From Pycnopodia helianthoides (lineage: Eukaryota; Echinodermata; Asteroidea; Forcipulatida; Asteriidae): a stretch of DNA of 64,000 bases. Positions within the stretch are counted from its first letter, which is position 1. Each line of letters begins with the position of its first letter. The position numbers and the translations under genes were made by a program. Where the stretch lies: assembly GCA_032158295.1 (NCBI GenBank), contig CM063250.1:4637001-4701000 (forward strand), given 5' to 3'. A model generated the notes under the pieces. That model had not been told where the DNA came from. It saw nothing but the letters and a program-made list of their open reading frames with translations, and made no database searches. Shown here in pieces: positions 1 through 13,200 of the stretch.

Positions 1-186
1 ACCATAAAGGCCAAAGTGTGGGCAGTCAAAACCTAATGAAGGACTGCGATGTCACCATAAAGGCCAAAGTGTGGGCAGTCAAAACCTGATGAAGGACTGC
101 GATGCCGCCATAAAGGCCAAAGTGTGGGCAGTCAAAACCTGATCAAGGACTGCGATGCCACCATAAAGGCCAAAGTGTGGGCAGTC
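1..186. repeat. 53-bp tandem repeat (3.5 copies, continues left)
   Basis: Units start at 1, 54, 107 and 160 and differ by only a few bases. Each contains GGCCAAAGTGTGGGCAGTC. The array is cut by the window edge, so its full length is unknown. Confidence 0.93.
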
Positions 187-480
187 TGCCATCATTATGG
201 TGCAGCGTCTGGGGTTCACCACAGTCACAAAGCGTGGATGTGTTGCAGCCCCGACTGCTGTTACAAGGCCCTGCGCAAAGCCCCACGTCAGTGGGGTCAG
301 GATTCACCATTGACAGCGGGTGAAGGTCCATTCCCAGGAGTAGGATGGTGGGCTCGGCGACCAGGAACTTGCGCAGTATGGTCTCACCACTGTGTGCACC
401 TAACGGTCTTCTGCAGTCGCTGTGCAGAACAACGCAGCCAATTTACCATGTTTTTGACTGCATGAGGGCGCTTTCAGCTC
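187..480. other. Unresolved GC-richer segment next to the 53-bp repeat
   Basis: Less AT-rich than its surroundings and open in some frames (plus strand to 465; minus strand 143-331). No protein family is recognised. It may be part of the same repeated locus as the 53-bp array. No splice-supported LRP exon could be placed here. Confidence 0.4.
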
Positions 481-728
481 CGAACTTCCTTGCATCACAA
501 TATTTTATCTTATTTTAAATTCCGGTATGTTGTTTTTGGGTATCAACAGCCAAATAAATAGTAATAAAATAATAATAATAACACGATGGAAATTAAAAAC
601 CAGTTTGTTTTGATGTTTCACATCACGTAAATTTGGTTCCAACATACCTTCACACGGTCAAAAATACTGGGAGATGAATCAAACATTTTCCAGGCATTTT
701 TAATATTAATATCTATATTTCATCTAAT

Positions 729-890
729 CAGGTTGGCTCAGTGAGTTCTTTCCCCGCCTTTTACCTTTATAGACGCCGGTTCGAATCCCACCTCAGACTG
801 GAGCCTTGCATGTGGATTGGGTTCTAAGTCCCAACATGATTGTGTGGGGTTTTCCTCCCACACCTAAAAAACTGAACATTTCTTCTCGTT
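729..890 (+). repeat. tRNA-headed SINE-like repeat, family D
   Basis: Begins GGTTGGCTCAGTG (A-box-like) and has a B-box-like GGTTCGAATCCCACC, followed by a shared body. Related copies lie at 13258-13425, 20668-20850, 50560-50705 and 51620-51755. Confidence 0.75.
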
Positions 891-975
891 TCCTATTAAT
901 CCTGTTATCAGCGCGAATTGTGCTGTTGGATGTGTTTTTAAAAAAAAAATCAGATAAATAAATACGATCACTAAC

Positions 976-1214
976 CTTTGCTTGCACTAATAATCCGGAA
1001 AGGGCTACCATCATACGTGATATACCCAATCATATTAGCTCGGGAGTCGCACCAGTACACTGTATCATTACCGGTGTAGTCTACAGCTAAGCCTGTTGGT
1101 TGGTAGAGTTTTCCTGCTGCCTCAATGATGGGTGTCAAGTTCTCTCCGTTCATCCACGACATGAAGAGGAGAGATCGGAAGGGAGACACACCTAGGTCTG
1201 TCCAGTACATCAGA
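976..1214 (-). CDS. LRP-like exon 33: propeller 2 blades (last exon in window)
   Basis: Residues 1435-1515. LMYWTDLG ... [11 protein letters not shown] ... [18 protein letters not shown]: an intact YWTD and a YWCD variant. Phase 2 to 1, acceptor CAG, donor GTTAGT. No further exon of this gene was found between here and the left edge. Confidence 0.88.
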
Positions 1215-4200
1215 CTGTCAAAAGAGTGAGAAACGGTCAGTGAGAAATAAAATAAATCACCTTTTTTCTTTTGGGTTGAACAAAGAAAAAATTGACAAGA
1301 GCGATGATCCCTCTGCTGCCACTTCCCAGGTTGTATCATAACTTGAGTGTGATCTCTGGCTAGTCGGCAGTAATAGGTCGAATGGCTTCTGACTGGCTCC
1401 CCCTATCAAAGATATTGACAAAATAGGGAGACCGCCAACATAGGATGGCTCAATTGGTAGAGTGCCGGTACGTTAATCCGGAGGTCGCAGGTTCAAGTCC
1501 TGCTCTTTAGTCAATTTTTCTTTGTTCAATCCCCCAAAAAATAAAAATTAACAAGTCAGATTCCCTTGTGATTTATTGTAACATCAAAATGGAATACAAA
1601 TTGAACACAAGAGAAGTTAAAAAAACAAAAAAACAATGTATACCAACTTGTGTCATTACTTGTGTCACAAAAAAAAAATTAATATAATTTTCAGAGGACA
1701 TTAATTTCACATTCTCATACATCAAAAAAGTGTAACATGAAGTCAAACAAATACAAAGCAATGAAAGAAGGAGTTACAACAAAAGTAATAACAACAATTC
1801 CACCCAGGTAGCAGTTATTAAGCAGGACAGTTCTTTTCAGAGCTTATAAGTCTCCCTAATTCCGAAAATCTACTCCGCGGTAGTAGAACAAATAGCAAGA
1901 CAAGCTCTCTAAAGAACAAAATCTACACAGCAAAGTAGATATACACATGGTGTTACCGCAAACCGAACATACAACAACAATTCATCTATGAAGAACATTG
2001 AAAGGGAGAGTATGAGGCTGCTGAGATAAGCCAGAGCTTGTTTCAAACAGTCTATTGACCCACTTCACGACATGCGGCTTACTTAACCACACCTATCCTG
2101 TCCGCCATTTTGAAAGTCAAAATAGGCACAAAGGAATAGATTCCTGAAATGGTGCATTATATGCAGAGGTGCGTTCCGCAGGATACCAGTTACAGATGGT
2201 ACATGCTGCATGGTATTCTGGCTGGTAATCTTAATCTGGTAATTGTGTAATTTTGTTGTGCTTAGCTAGTTTTTTGCTCTTCAGCAGCTCCGTGGGATAG
2301 GGCCCCGAGATATCGTCTGAAGAAAGTGAACTAATTATGAGAAGTAGAGGGCAGTCTTGATGTCTCTTTAATAGTCATGTTAACTCCTTACCCCTTCCTT
2401 GGGTTAACAGCGATGGCGTACGGTTTAATAACAATGTGCAACGTCTTCTCATGGAAAGGATAAGACCTGGCTGATGCGACGACAATCTTGGGCCCTCTGT
2501 CTGCTGCAGCACGTCGTCCTCTTGATCCGCTGTTACTTTCAAGACCCTGATCTGCAAAGTAGATATTGCTGTGGGAGGAAAGGAGGACAGTGTCAACCTG
2601 TTAGACGTCTTAAGAAACAGGAAACCAATGCCAATAACTCTCTTAGACTAACGCTGCTAGATCACAACTTTATTGTGTTAGTGGTACACGACTTACACAA
2701 TAAATGTTGCGCAAGTGGACTTACGCAGTTGCGTAAAGTTTCGTGAAATCAGCGGCAGGTTTTGGACTCGCAACATTAACTGAACAAACATGAACAAATT
2801 TCTAATTTCAAGAAAAAGTTTCCACTAAGACTATCTTTATACCATGTAAGTTATGTGTAAATCCGTAGATATTTACGTTTTCAATTTTTACTAATGCTGT
2901 GCACGCATATCCTTTAATCTCATTTCAAACATTAAGTTCACATGGATTAAACTTTCCAAATAATTGTGAACAAAATTAATAAACATTCATTTGTAATTAC
3001 TAACAAACATATGAAAAGGAGGTACACTTGTAAAAAAAAAAAAAAATAACGTTCATGAAGAAACGTACCGATCAAATTTGTCAATTTATTATTTAAAAAG
3101 TCACAAGTCTAGATGTAAAGGGTTATGTTTGTGACAAAGATTGACGTTTACTCCTTTGAGGTGCTATTTTGTTCAACATGAAAAGCTCGGATTTTCTGAC
3201 TCACTTTCCCAACCAGTCCACTGCGATTCCCATCGGTCTGTACACATTGTTCAATCCCAGGTTGTCCGGTGCCTGGGTGGCGTTGTCATTTGTGATTGTC
3301 ACCCTCTTGATGGCACGAAGCTCAGAGTCGGTGAAGTACAGCTTACCTGACGGTGCAATAAAACAAGAGTCTAATCAGGCAAGTGTTCAAAAAGAAAACA
3401 GATCCTGTCAATACTAGACTGGACAGGGTCCCTCTTTGGTTGAATGGACAATTAAGCCCCTCAGAACCTCCTGGATGTTGCAATGAAAGGTGTTTACAGA
3501 TACTCTACTTCAAGTAAAGAACCATGGTATTGGTCCTGAAGTATCCCCCTTGGCCTGAAGAAGGAAGCCCCAGGAACCTCCTGTTGAGGTCTCCCCTTGG
3601 CCTGAAGAAGGAAACCCAAGGAACCTCCTGCTGGAGTCTCCCCTTTGCCTGAGGAAGGAAACCTCAGGAACCTCCTGTTGAGGTCTCCCCTTGGCCTGAA
3701 GAAGGAAGCCCTAGGAACCTCTTGCTGAGGTCTCCCCTTGGCCTGAGGAGGAAACCTCCAGCTGAGGTCTCCCCTTGGCCCGAGGAAGGAAACTCCAGGA
3801 ACCTCCTGCCCAGGTCTCCCCTTGGCCTGAAGAAGGAAGCCCTAGGAACCTCTTGCTGAGGTCTCCCCTTGGCCTGAGGAGGAAACCTCCAGCTGAGGTC
3901 TCCCCTTGGCCCGAGGAAGGAAACTCCAGGAACCTCCTGTCGAGGTCTCCCCTTGGCCTGAAGAAGGAAACCCCAGGAACCTCCTGCCGAGGTCTCCCCT
4001 TGGCCTGAAGAAGGAAACCCCAGGAACCTCCTGCCGAGGTCTCCCCTTGGCCTGAAGAAGGAAACCCCAGGAATTTTCTGTTGAGGTCCCCTCTTGGCAT
4101 AAAAATCTCAACATTACGTACAGAAACAAACAAACTTGATTGACAAACCTGAATTGAAATCAAAGTCCACTGATTCAACGCGCTCTTCATTAATGACGAG

Positions 4201-7200
4201 CTCTCGATACTGATCGACGTTTGAGAGGTATTTGCGGATTTCCGTGCCGTCTCCAAAAACAATGACTTCATTTTCTCCTACAAGAAAGAAAAAAGTCCAA
4301 GTAAAAATTAACCATTCAAACGGGATATATGACGTCAGCTCTCAAACCATTTGAGCGTTTCCTTCGGAGACAGAAGACAATCATACCCACAATCATAAGT
4401 TGACTTCTAAAAAACAGTTCGGCAAAACATCATGTTAAGGAAACAAAATACTGAGTACGTCATAAAATACTTCAGATCGTTATTTCATATATTGTTTAAG
4501 GGCAGAGTCCTAGATTGGTAGCTGTCAACATAATGCTAATTTATAGGCAAAATTAATAGGAAAGACACAACAGACACTATGAAAATGTTCTTCTTGAAAA
4601 TGGAGTCAAAATCCACTTTTCTCCTTGAAATTGTAAATTCACCCTTTTCACTTTGTTTTCACCAAGTTCTTTTCTAACTAGCCAGACCCTAAGTGTTTCA
4701 CTTTGTTTTTACTATACTGCTGAAAACGTTTACCAATTAAAGAGTTCTATGGCTTGGATGGAGAGCATTCCCTGAAATCATGGTGAAAGTCATGGAGGCC
4801 AGTAAGTGGTCTGGAGACTCTTTTTTCAAGGTGGTTTAAGGGAATCCCTTAAAGCATGGTGAAAGAGAAATAATTCCTTGAATTTTAGCCAAATCCTGCA
4901 CTTCACTGAGATTTCACAGTGGTTTTAAAGCAAGGATTTTCATAGTGAGAAGTCACGCATGAAAGTTTCAGCTGAGTACAGTGTCTACTTGCTCTACTTG
5001 CTGAGATAACAGCAAAAACCTGGTATTTTTCTCAAGAACATTGAAATCATCCACGTTTATAGCGAGGTGGCAGCGGGTAACAATGCGCATCTCTGGCCGC
5101 AGCCCAAAATTCTTGAAAATATCGGCAGCTAACATGAAGCCTTGGAAATCGTCTTAAAAAAAGAGGTTGAAATGTGAAAACTCACCAATAGCCTTGCAGT
5201 CTTGTCCATGCATACCACGATCGACAAACCCATCGGCACATCTACACTCATACCCTCCCTTGATGTTGATACAAACTTGATCACATGGTTTGGACAAGTA
5301 GCATTCATTGATGTCTGCAAAAGAAGCAAAAAAAACATCTTGCGTTCACAATGGTCTTCATTAGAACATAACAAATAATAACAGGAATTTTTTTAAGTGC
5401 CCTTGCCAAAGGATCCAAAGCTCTGTGAACAAAACCACAGAAAATCAACACAAGTGGGTTTTATAGGAGTCCCTTGGAACTTTCCAAGAGATGAGGGAAT
5501 TCCGGATGGTGATAGGGACAGAATTGAGAAATAAAAAACTAACCTTCACAGTTTCCGTCTGCTGACTGGGCATATCCTTCCCCACAGCTGCATATTACAC
5601 TGTTTGGTCCGAGAGAGATGCATTCCTTTTGACAGACCGCTAAGCTACATTCCACTGGGTTTTTATCTACAGTGAGGAGAAAGACGGAGAGATCAAAGTA
5701 AACGATGTGAAGCGTATATTGCCCAGCACAGAAGATGAGAGAGTTTACGGGTGATGATTGTCAGTAGTCTAGGTCTCCAGACCGGTCTCGGTTTGGAGAC
5801 CAATCTCGAGATCCATTTTTCTTGAGATCTCGGCTGCTACCAGGTCTCAATTTTGAAGACTTGGTCTCGCTCCCGCGGTCTTGGAGCAAAAAGGTCTTGG
5901 GGGAGTTTTGTGTTGAGACCTTCTGAACTTAAGTTTTTTAACAGTCCAAAAACATATAAAAATTAGAGAAAAAGAAACCCAAAAGAATAACAAATCGTCT
6001 GTAGCCAAGTTAGAGTCCGTTGCGCTTGACCGCTCGGCCATGACACGCCAGGCTAAGATCGGGCCTGACCTGGGTGAGCCACGACAGTGACGTCAAAGCT
6101 ACTCCAACGCACTCTGTTGAGACCTGGGTTGACCCGGGCAGAAAGCTAATCGAATGCACCCCCTGTTAACGTCATTCTGAAGTAATCTGAGACCCCTTGT
6201 AATACTCACAGCAGAATTCTTCATCCGAGTCATCGTTACAATGACTAATACCATCACACACTTGGTCCCATGAGATACACTGTTCATTCTGACAATGGAA
6301 TGTCGATAAGGTACACGGCACCTGACCTGAAAAAAAAAAAACATCAACAAAAATTTCAATCAGGAACTCAAAAAACTTCTTGTCACTAAATTCAGCTTGA
6401 ATAATGTCAGTTAAGTTTTGTCCAATATTTTGTTCAAGTTGTTCTTTATTCCTGATGAATAACTACACTGAAAATTCATAAAAGCCGTTTAGCAGAAAAT
6501 ACCGCTTAACAAAATTTTCTTTTGCCGAGTGAAACATGAGTGGGCACCAGTCGCAGCAATGTAAGCTTTATGGAATTTTGGCGGGTACCCTGTTTTTGCT
6601 AAGCAATATTTGTCTGTGCTTAGCAAGGTTTTGTGCTTACTGGCTTTATGGAATTGGGCCCAGTTTGATCAAATCAGGTTTTTTCAACAAGAATAAGTCA
6701 CATCTTTATATTATTATTAATTCCCTTAGAAAAAGTCACTGATTTTAATCGATGGCTTGTACTACTGTCCTGTCCGCAAACAAAAAACTAGACCCAAATC
6801 AAATGCAAATTTCAAAAATTGAATAGCATTTCAAGCAGAAAGATTTTGCAGGATGATCTTACGGTACTATTAAAAATCGAAATCATTTTTCCCATTTCTC
6901 AGATAAGCACCCAAACTGCATCGAGCCTTCAACAACAAACAAGAAATGGCAGACTTATAGGTGGAGCACAATTGTCAAAACTTACACATGGAATTCTCGT
7001 CGCTATTGTCTTCACAATCGTTGTTTCCATCACAGATCTTGTTCGGAGGTAAGCATTTACCAGTAGCCACACACTGGAATGAAGTAGTCGCATCACAATC
7101 AATCGTCCCTGCAATTGGTACAATAATGCGAAGAAATGGTGAACGTTTTACACGCAAATGGTCTGTGTGGCCAGTCGCCGATTTCGCGAAAACTTTATGC

Positions 7201-10200
7201 AACTGCACATTTATAAAGTCCACTTACACGACATTTATCGTTTAAGTTGTGCACCATTATCACAAAAAATGCAGTTGCATAAAGTTTCATGAAATCGGCA
7301 GCAGGGTCTAAATTCACAAAGTTGTTCAGCAGAAATATAACTGCTTTGCCACTTTCTTGGTGATGGAGTGAGGAGTGAAAAATGAGTGGAGCGCCAGTCG
7401 CAACAATGTCAACTTTATGGAATTTGGGGCTGGTTACCAGCTTCTACTGAGCAAGATTTGTCTGTGCTTACAAGTTCTATGAAATTGGGCCTACCTAGAT
7501 GACAACAAAATAAACGGCGTTGCTGTGATCAAACCCAAGTCATGTTCACTGTAAAACACAAGAGAGGTCTATGGTTTTTTAAGGTATTGCATGGTGAGAT
7601 ATCAATGTATATTTGGTCTGCGGTAACACAATGTGTATAAATATCTACTTTGCTGTGTAGATTTTGTTCTTTAGAGAACTTGTCTTGCTATTTGCTCTAC
7701 TGACGCGAAGTAGATTTTCGAAATTTGAGAGACTTCAGAGTTCTGAAAAATACTGTCCTGCTTATTAACTACTACCTGGGCAGGGGGGTAGGAAATCGGC
7801 CTGGACTTCTACTTTAGCTTTGTGGATCGGGGGGACTTCTCGTAATTAACTGCACTGCCACCGAATGAGTTCTTTTTGGTCTCAACATTTCGACTAGCTT
7901 GCTCTAGTCATCATCAGGAGACCGTCAAGAGAGGTCATTTCCAAAGTTGGGACGGGGGGGGCTGCAACTTGGATGCTGCCTCATCATGCATTCACACTAT
8001 GTAAATCTTTGCTGTAAAACCACCGTGAAATCTCAGTGAAGTGCAGGATTTGGCTGAAATTCAAGGAATTATTTCTCTTTCACCATGCTTTAAGGGAATT
8101 GCAATTCCCTTAAACCACCTTGAAAAAAGAGTCTCCAGACCACGTACTGGCCTCCACGACTTTCACCATAATTTCAGGGAATGCTCTTTATCCAAAGCCA
8201 TAGAACTCTTTAATTGGTGAATAACGTTTTACATCAGTACAGCACGTAAAAACAACGTGAAATACTTAGGCTCTGGCTATAGTTAGAAACAGAACTCAGT
8301 GGAAACAAGGTAAAAAGGGGAGTTTTCAATTTCAAGGAGAAAAGTGGATTTTCACTCCATTTTCAAGAAGAATATTTTCATAGTGTGAAGCATAAACTGC
8401 CCTTTTTTATTAACACCCTTAGCAGCAGCCAAAGCCGCCAAATTGGACACGGACTGAGGCAGGTAGAGATACCTATAGCCTGGTCCCTTTTCCGTAATGT
8501 GACTCGGTGTTCACAATGGCTATTGTACACAGGAAACAAGACCAAGATGACAGCAACATGATAATAAAAAAGGTCTTAATTTATGTTTGATAAACACTTT
8601 ACTTAACAAAGTTTAACAAGCTAAGCATGAGTTGGCACAGTACCACCATTCACAATTAACATTCATTACATGGAGTTTTGACTGGAAAACCATTTCGGCT
8701 AGAAGCAACGTTTAAACAACAATTGACTGTTATTCGCCATTTACATCGTCCCAGCATGCAATGCGTGGGATGACCTTAGGGTCAACAAACTTAAATAACA
8801 TTACCAACATTGACCAAACCCAAAAATTAATGCAGTGATGCTGACAAAGGAAAGTGACATGCAACTTATTATGGATACAACATGCAAACATTGATACAAG
8901 GGTGTGATCTAATGGGGAAAAAAAAGAAGTCCTGAAAAAGAAAAGGCACTAGTGATCAAAGAAACACATCAGCAAAATCTAATCAGAACATTTCTGTGAA
9001 TTTACAAAGTCCAAGATGTGAGTGCAATATGAGCGATAACATCCATCACTTAGTTTAAATTTGATCTCTGCCAGAGAATGGTAAACTGTAGATTGACATA
9101 ATTCTGAATTTCACACAAAAAATTGCACCCTCTAAACAATTTGAGGACATCTTTCCCCAAAAACTTTCAAATGGGATATCTTGAGATTCTAGGTGGTAGA
9201 ATGGCGTGTCAGGGCCGAGCGGTCAAGCGCACTGGACTCATCAACTCTGGTGTTTTTGACCAACAGAGTTCGAGTCCTGGTCTTGTCACTTGTGGCCCTT
9301 CAGCAAGACACTTAACCATTATTGCTTCCTCCTTCAGATGGGACATCAAGCCGTATAGGTCCTGTGTGTTGTGTGTAATGTGTGTAAAAGAACCCAGTGC
9401 ACTTATCAATGATGCACCCCGGTATTCTCTGGTATGGGTTGGCTGCAGTTTGCGCCACAGCCAACTTGTAAACCAATACACGGTGCAATGTAATGGGTCT
9501 TACATTTCGACCATAGCTTGTAGACAAAATATCGCCCTCAGGTGTGTAAAAGCGCTATATAAAAACTGCGTATTATTATTGTTCATGATTTTGCAGACAT
9601 ATGGAGCAACTATTTATTGTTTATGCAACTCTATAGATTGCATATTTTTTTACGAACTGTGGATTCATCCATTCAGTCTTCTATCACCCAGTACGTCCCC
9701 CCCCCTCCCCCCACCCCCCACCACCCCCCCCCAGAGCCAGGGTCACAAAGGGTTTTTCAGCGCATTAACGATACCATTGTTCTATTTTTAAAGCATACAG
9801 TGATCTTACATCATGCAGGCACTTACCTCCTTGTCACGGAAATAGTGATTGTAACATGAAAAAACAAAAAACAATCAAGATTAGAGAGGAGAAGAATCTT
9901 TCCATTTTAAACCCCCAATGTACAGCAAGTCAAGAACAAGTTGACATTTGTAAGGTCGAAGGAAGCATTTAATAGACCAATGTAAAACCCATCCAGCGTC
10001 AATATTAAAACCAGAGATATGGATTGCCATTCCGCAGAGATGGGAAACAGTGCCAGTCAACTTACTGCAAGCGGCTGGGGTTTCATCGCTGCCATCACCG
10101 CATTCCTCATAGGTATTACATATAGCCGACAGAGGAACACACAATGTGTTATCACACCGAAACTCGTCCGTCCTGCAAACACGCTCTGAAAATCAAAAAC

Positions 10201-13200
10201 CAGATCAAAACTATGACTGATGAGAAATACTCATCAAAGTTGGGAATCGACTCAAGCTAGCCAGGAGAATAAATACTATTACTCACCACACACACACAAA
10301 TCCTTGTCATTTGATTTGTGGTGTTGCCAGGCTCCAAAATTTCTTATAGGAGTCCTATATGGATAATTATTGGCCGCTTCAGACGCACCATCGTTTTCCA
10401 AAATAATCGTTCCCGCCCGTTCGTCCCATCGAGGCAAGGTTGCGTAAGCAAACACGTTCTCTTCCCAGACAAACAAACCCTTGAGTATTAACTCGACACG
10501 TTTTTCTTACCAGGGCAGTTCATCTCGTCTGAGCGATCGATGCAGTCATCGAATCCATTGCAGGTAAAATTAGCCCCGATACAACCACCGACGGCACATG
10601 AAAATTTACCCGGACCACACACAGCGCCACCTTTGAATAAGAGATGAGAAATTAAGTTTCACTTAAAAATGGTGGAGAGACAATGGAAGTCCATTCTAAT
10701 CTTAGTTCATAACAGAGGTCTACTTTAAAATTAACTTGTCAAGTAATAAACCACAGGGGAAACTGACTGGGTAAATTTCAAATAGTATGGGGTTGAACAA
10801 AGAAAAATTGACTAGAGCGGGATTTGAACCAACGACCTCCGGATTAACGTACCGGAAAATTAACTTGTGACGTTTTTATTTAAAACCACTTGTGAAATCT
10901 TGATACGTGATTTTATAATCTCTGGCCATTATAGATAATAGCAGTACAGACAATACTGCTTTGTCAAAAGGTATCAACAACAACGATTTATATAAAACAG
11001 TAAACATCTGTAGATTGTCATTGATTGTGCAATTTGGGGGATTAACTAGTAACAAATAAAACATTTTAATGAGTGCGGCAATTGGTGAGAATATTTTCTA
11101 GAGTTGAAAAATGGCATAGTCCGCCTCTCAACAAGTTAAAATATTCTCTCCATTTCACGAATGCAATACATTCATTATTTGTATTATATAACACCCAGGT
11201 AAATCTTTGTCATCTGGAGGGAAAAACCATCGACAAAATGTACATGATCGTGTTCTGGCAGTACCCACTATACAAGGGTATTTTGTACTGCTGTGTACGA
11301 CGTGTGTACAACGCGTGCACACGCATGGTGTGGTCTAGTGTGCAATAGTAAAAAAGGATGGGACAAAAATGCACGACGAATTGTACCAAAATACACACTT
11401 TATGACATGGGGCCATGTCATGGTTTGAATAATCAATCCCGCCTGACCTAAAAATCCTCCAATCAAACAACAAGAATCTATACTTGGGTGTTTCATAAAA
11501 GTCTACGACTAGAACGTCCATTGATATTCCAACATCCTGATCACTGAAGACTGATTGGGATATTTGGAAGTGCCAAACACAAGGCTAACGTTAAAAATTA
11601 GAAAAGCATCTTACATCCTTCTTCATCTGATCCGTCACTGCAGTCCCGATTCCCGTCACAAACCCAACGGTCTCTTATACAGCGCCCTCTACTGACACAT
11701 CTGAATTCGCTCTCACTACAGGGGCGTGGCTCTGTGATAAAAAACCCATCAGTATCGAGTACAATAATTAGACAGCTGCCAATTTGCATCTTAGTAGTTT
11801 TTAGGTCATTTAAAACAACAATATAGTCATGAGCAAAAATTTTACTAGACTGGTTCCCTGTCTTTATCCTTGCGGATAAAGACAGGCACTGGTCAAACAG
11901 GCCCAATTATTTCATTGGATACAATTATTTCATTGGATGATTTCATTGGATAAACGTGCAGTGGTGTAAACTTTCCATATCTGTGTTATGATTGGTCCGA
12001 GGTGTGCATAATATTCGTACATCATAGTTTCACATCGTTGACTCATGTTGTTTTCTTCACTATGTAATATGTGTAATATGTGTACGTGCGTGTAAATTGA
12101 CTTCAATCTTACTTTCATATATTTCATCGCTAAATTTTACTTTGCCAACAATACAATGTCATTTTTATAGCCAAGGACTGAGTTAGATTAAAGCATTTGA
12201 AGAAACAGAACTGCGCACACCCAAAACTAAATATGGTTGGGACCCAACGTGGTCTCGGAAGTTCGAGACTTGCACAGTCTATAATCTCAAAATTTCAAGT
12301 TTAAAATCTGTCTTAACCGGCGGCAAAGTATGACTGGACTTACCGCAACCCACAGGCTCGTCAGATGAATCACCACAATCATTGTCAAAATCACAGTACC
12401 ATCTCTGCGGGATGCAACGGTGATTATTGCAACGGTACTCCCCGAGTGGGTCGCAGGTCACTTCCTCTGTAAAGGTCAAATAATCAAAGATAACATAACC
12501 TTTAAAATATCTCCTTGCTTATCTTTGATTCGTTCCTCAGATTACTGAATTGAAATAGCTGTTTATGATTTCGCGATTCTGTGATCAATGAAAGACTCTT
12601 GAATGCTAGATGGCAGCAGACATAGGAGGTAAAATTCCATTGTTTACGTAGTTCTAAGCATGCGCACATTGCCGAGAGCACTGGATTTACCTGGTACGTC
12701 TGCTGCCACCTAGCGTCCCAAAAGTCCCCCATTATCCAGAAGTCTGAACCTGATCTAGACTGATTTACTATATTGTTGTTCAGAAAGACAACAAAATGTG
12801 TTTAGTTTTCTGTTTTCAAACATCTGGTTTTTGACACGCGAGGTCAAAACTAATTGTTTTACTCATTTCCTAAAAAATGTAGCATTTCAAGCAAAACTAT
12901 ATTGAGGGAAATTTTCCACCATGACCATCTTTATACCATATTTTCCATCTTACCAATGTTGTGCACACCCATTAAAGGACATTCGTTTGAACTGAAATGA
13001 ATGTCCTCTTCTTGTTATGCTAATACAATTTTGATGTCATGATTTTAGTTTTCTAAACTTACCACAACCAACTTCATCAGAGTTATCCCGACATTCATCA
13101 TAACCATTACATCGAGCGTACTCAGGAATACACCGGTAACTGTTTGTGCAGCTTATCCAACCACTGGGACATTGGGAATTCTCTGAAAAATAGGAACGGG

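Noticed and set aside
143..331. Cys-rich minus-strand frame as the next EGF exon of the LRP-like gene
   Set aside because: Cysteine spacing does not fit EGF or LDLa, and it overlaps the 53-bp tandem repeat.
3711..4271. 186-codon minus-strand frame rich in Gly, Arg and Pro
   Set aside because: It is the 47-bp minisatellite plus exon 30 read in the wrong frame; exon 30 has a phase-consistent YWTD frame.
9123..9791. 222-codon plus-strand open frame
   Set aside because: It covers a tRNA-headed SINE-like repeat and a poly-C tract; no protein family resemblance.
10279..10476. Extra exon between exons 24 and 25
   Set aside because: No module-like cysteine pattern, and exons 24 and 25 join in matching phase without it.
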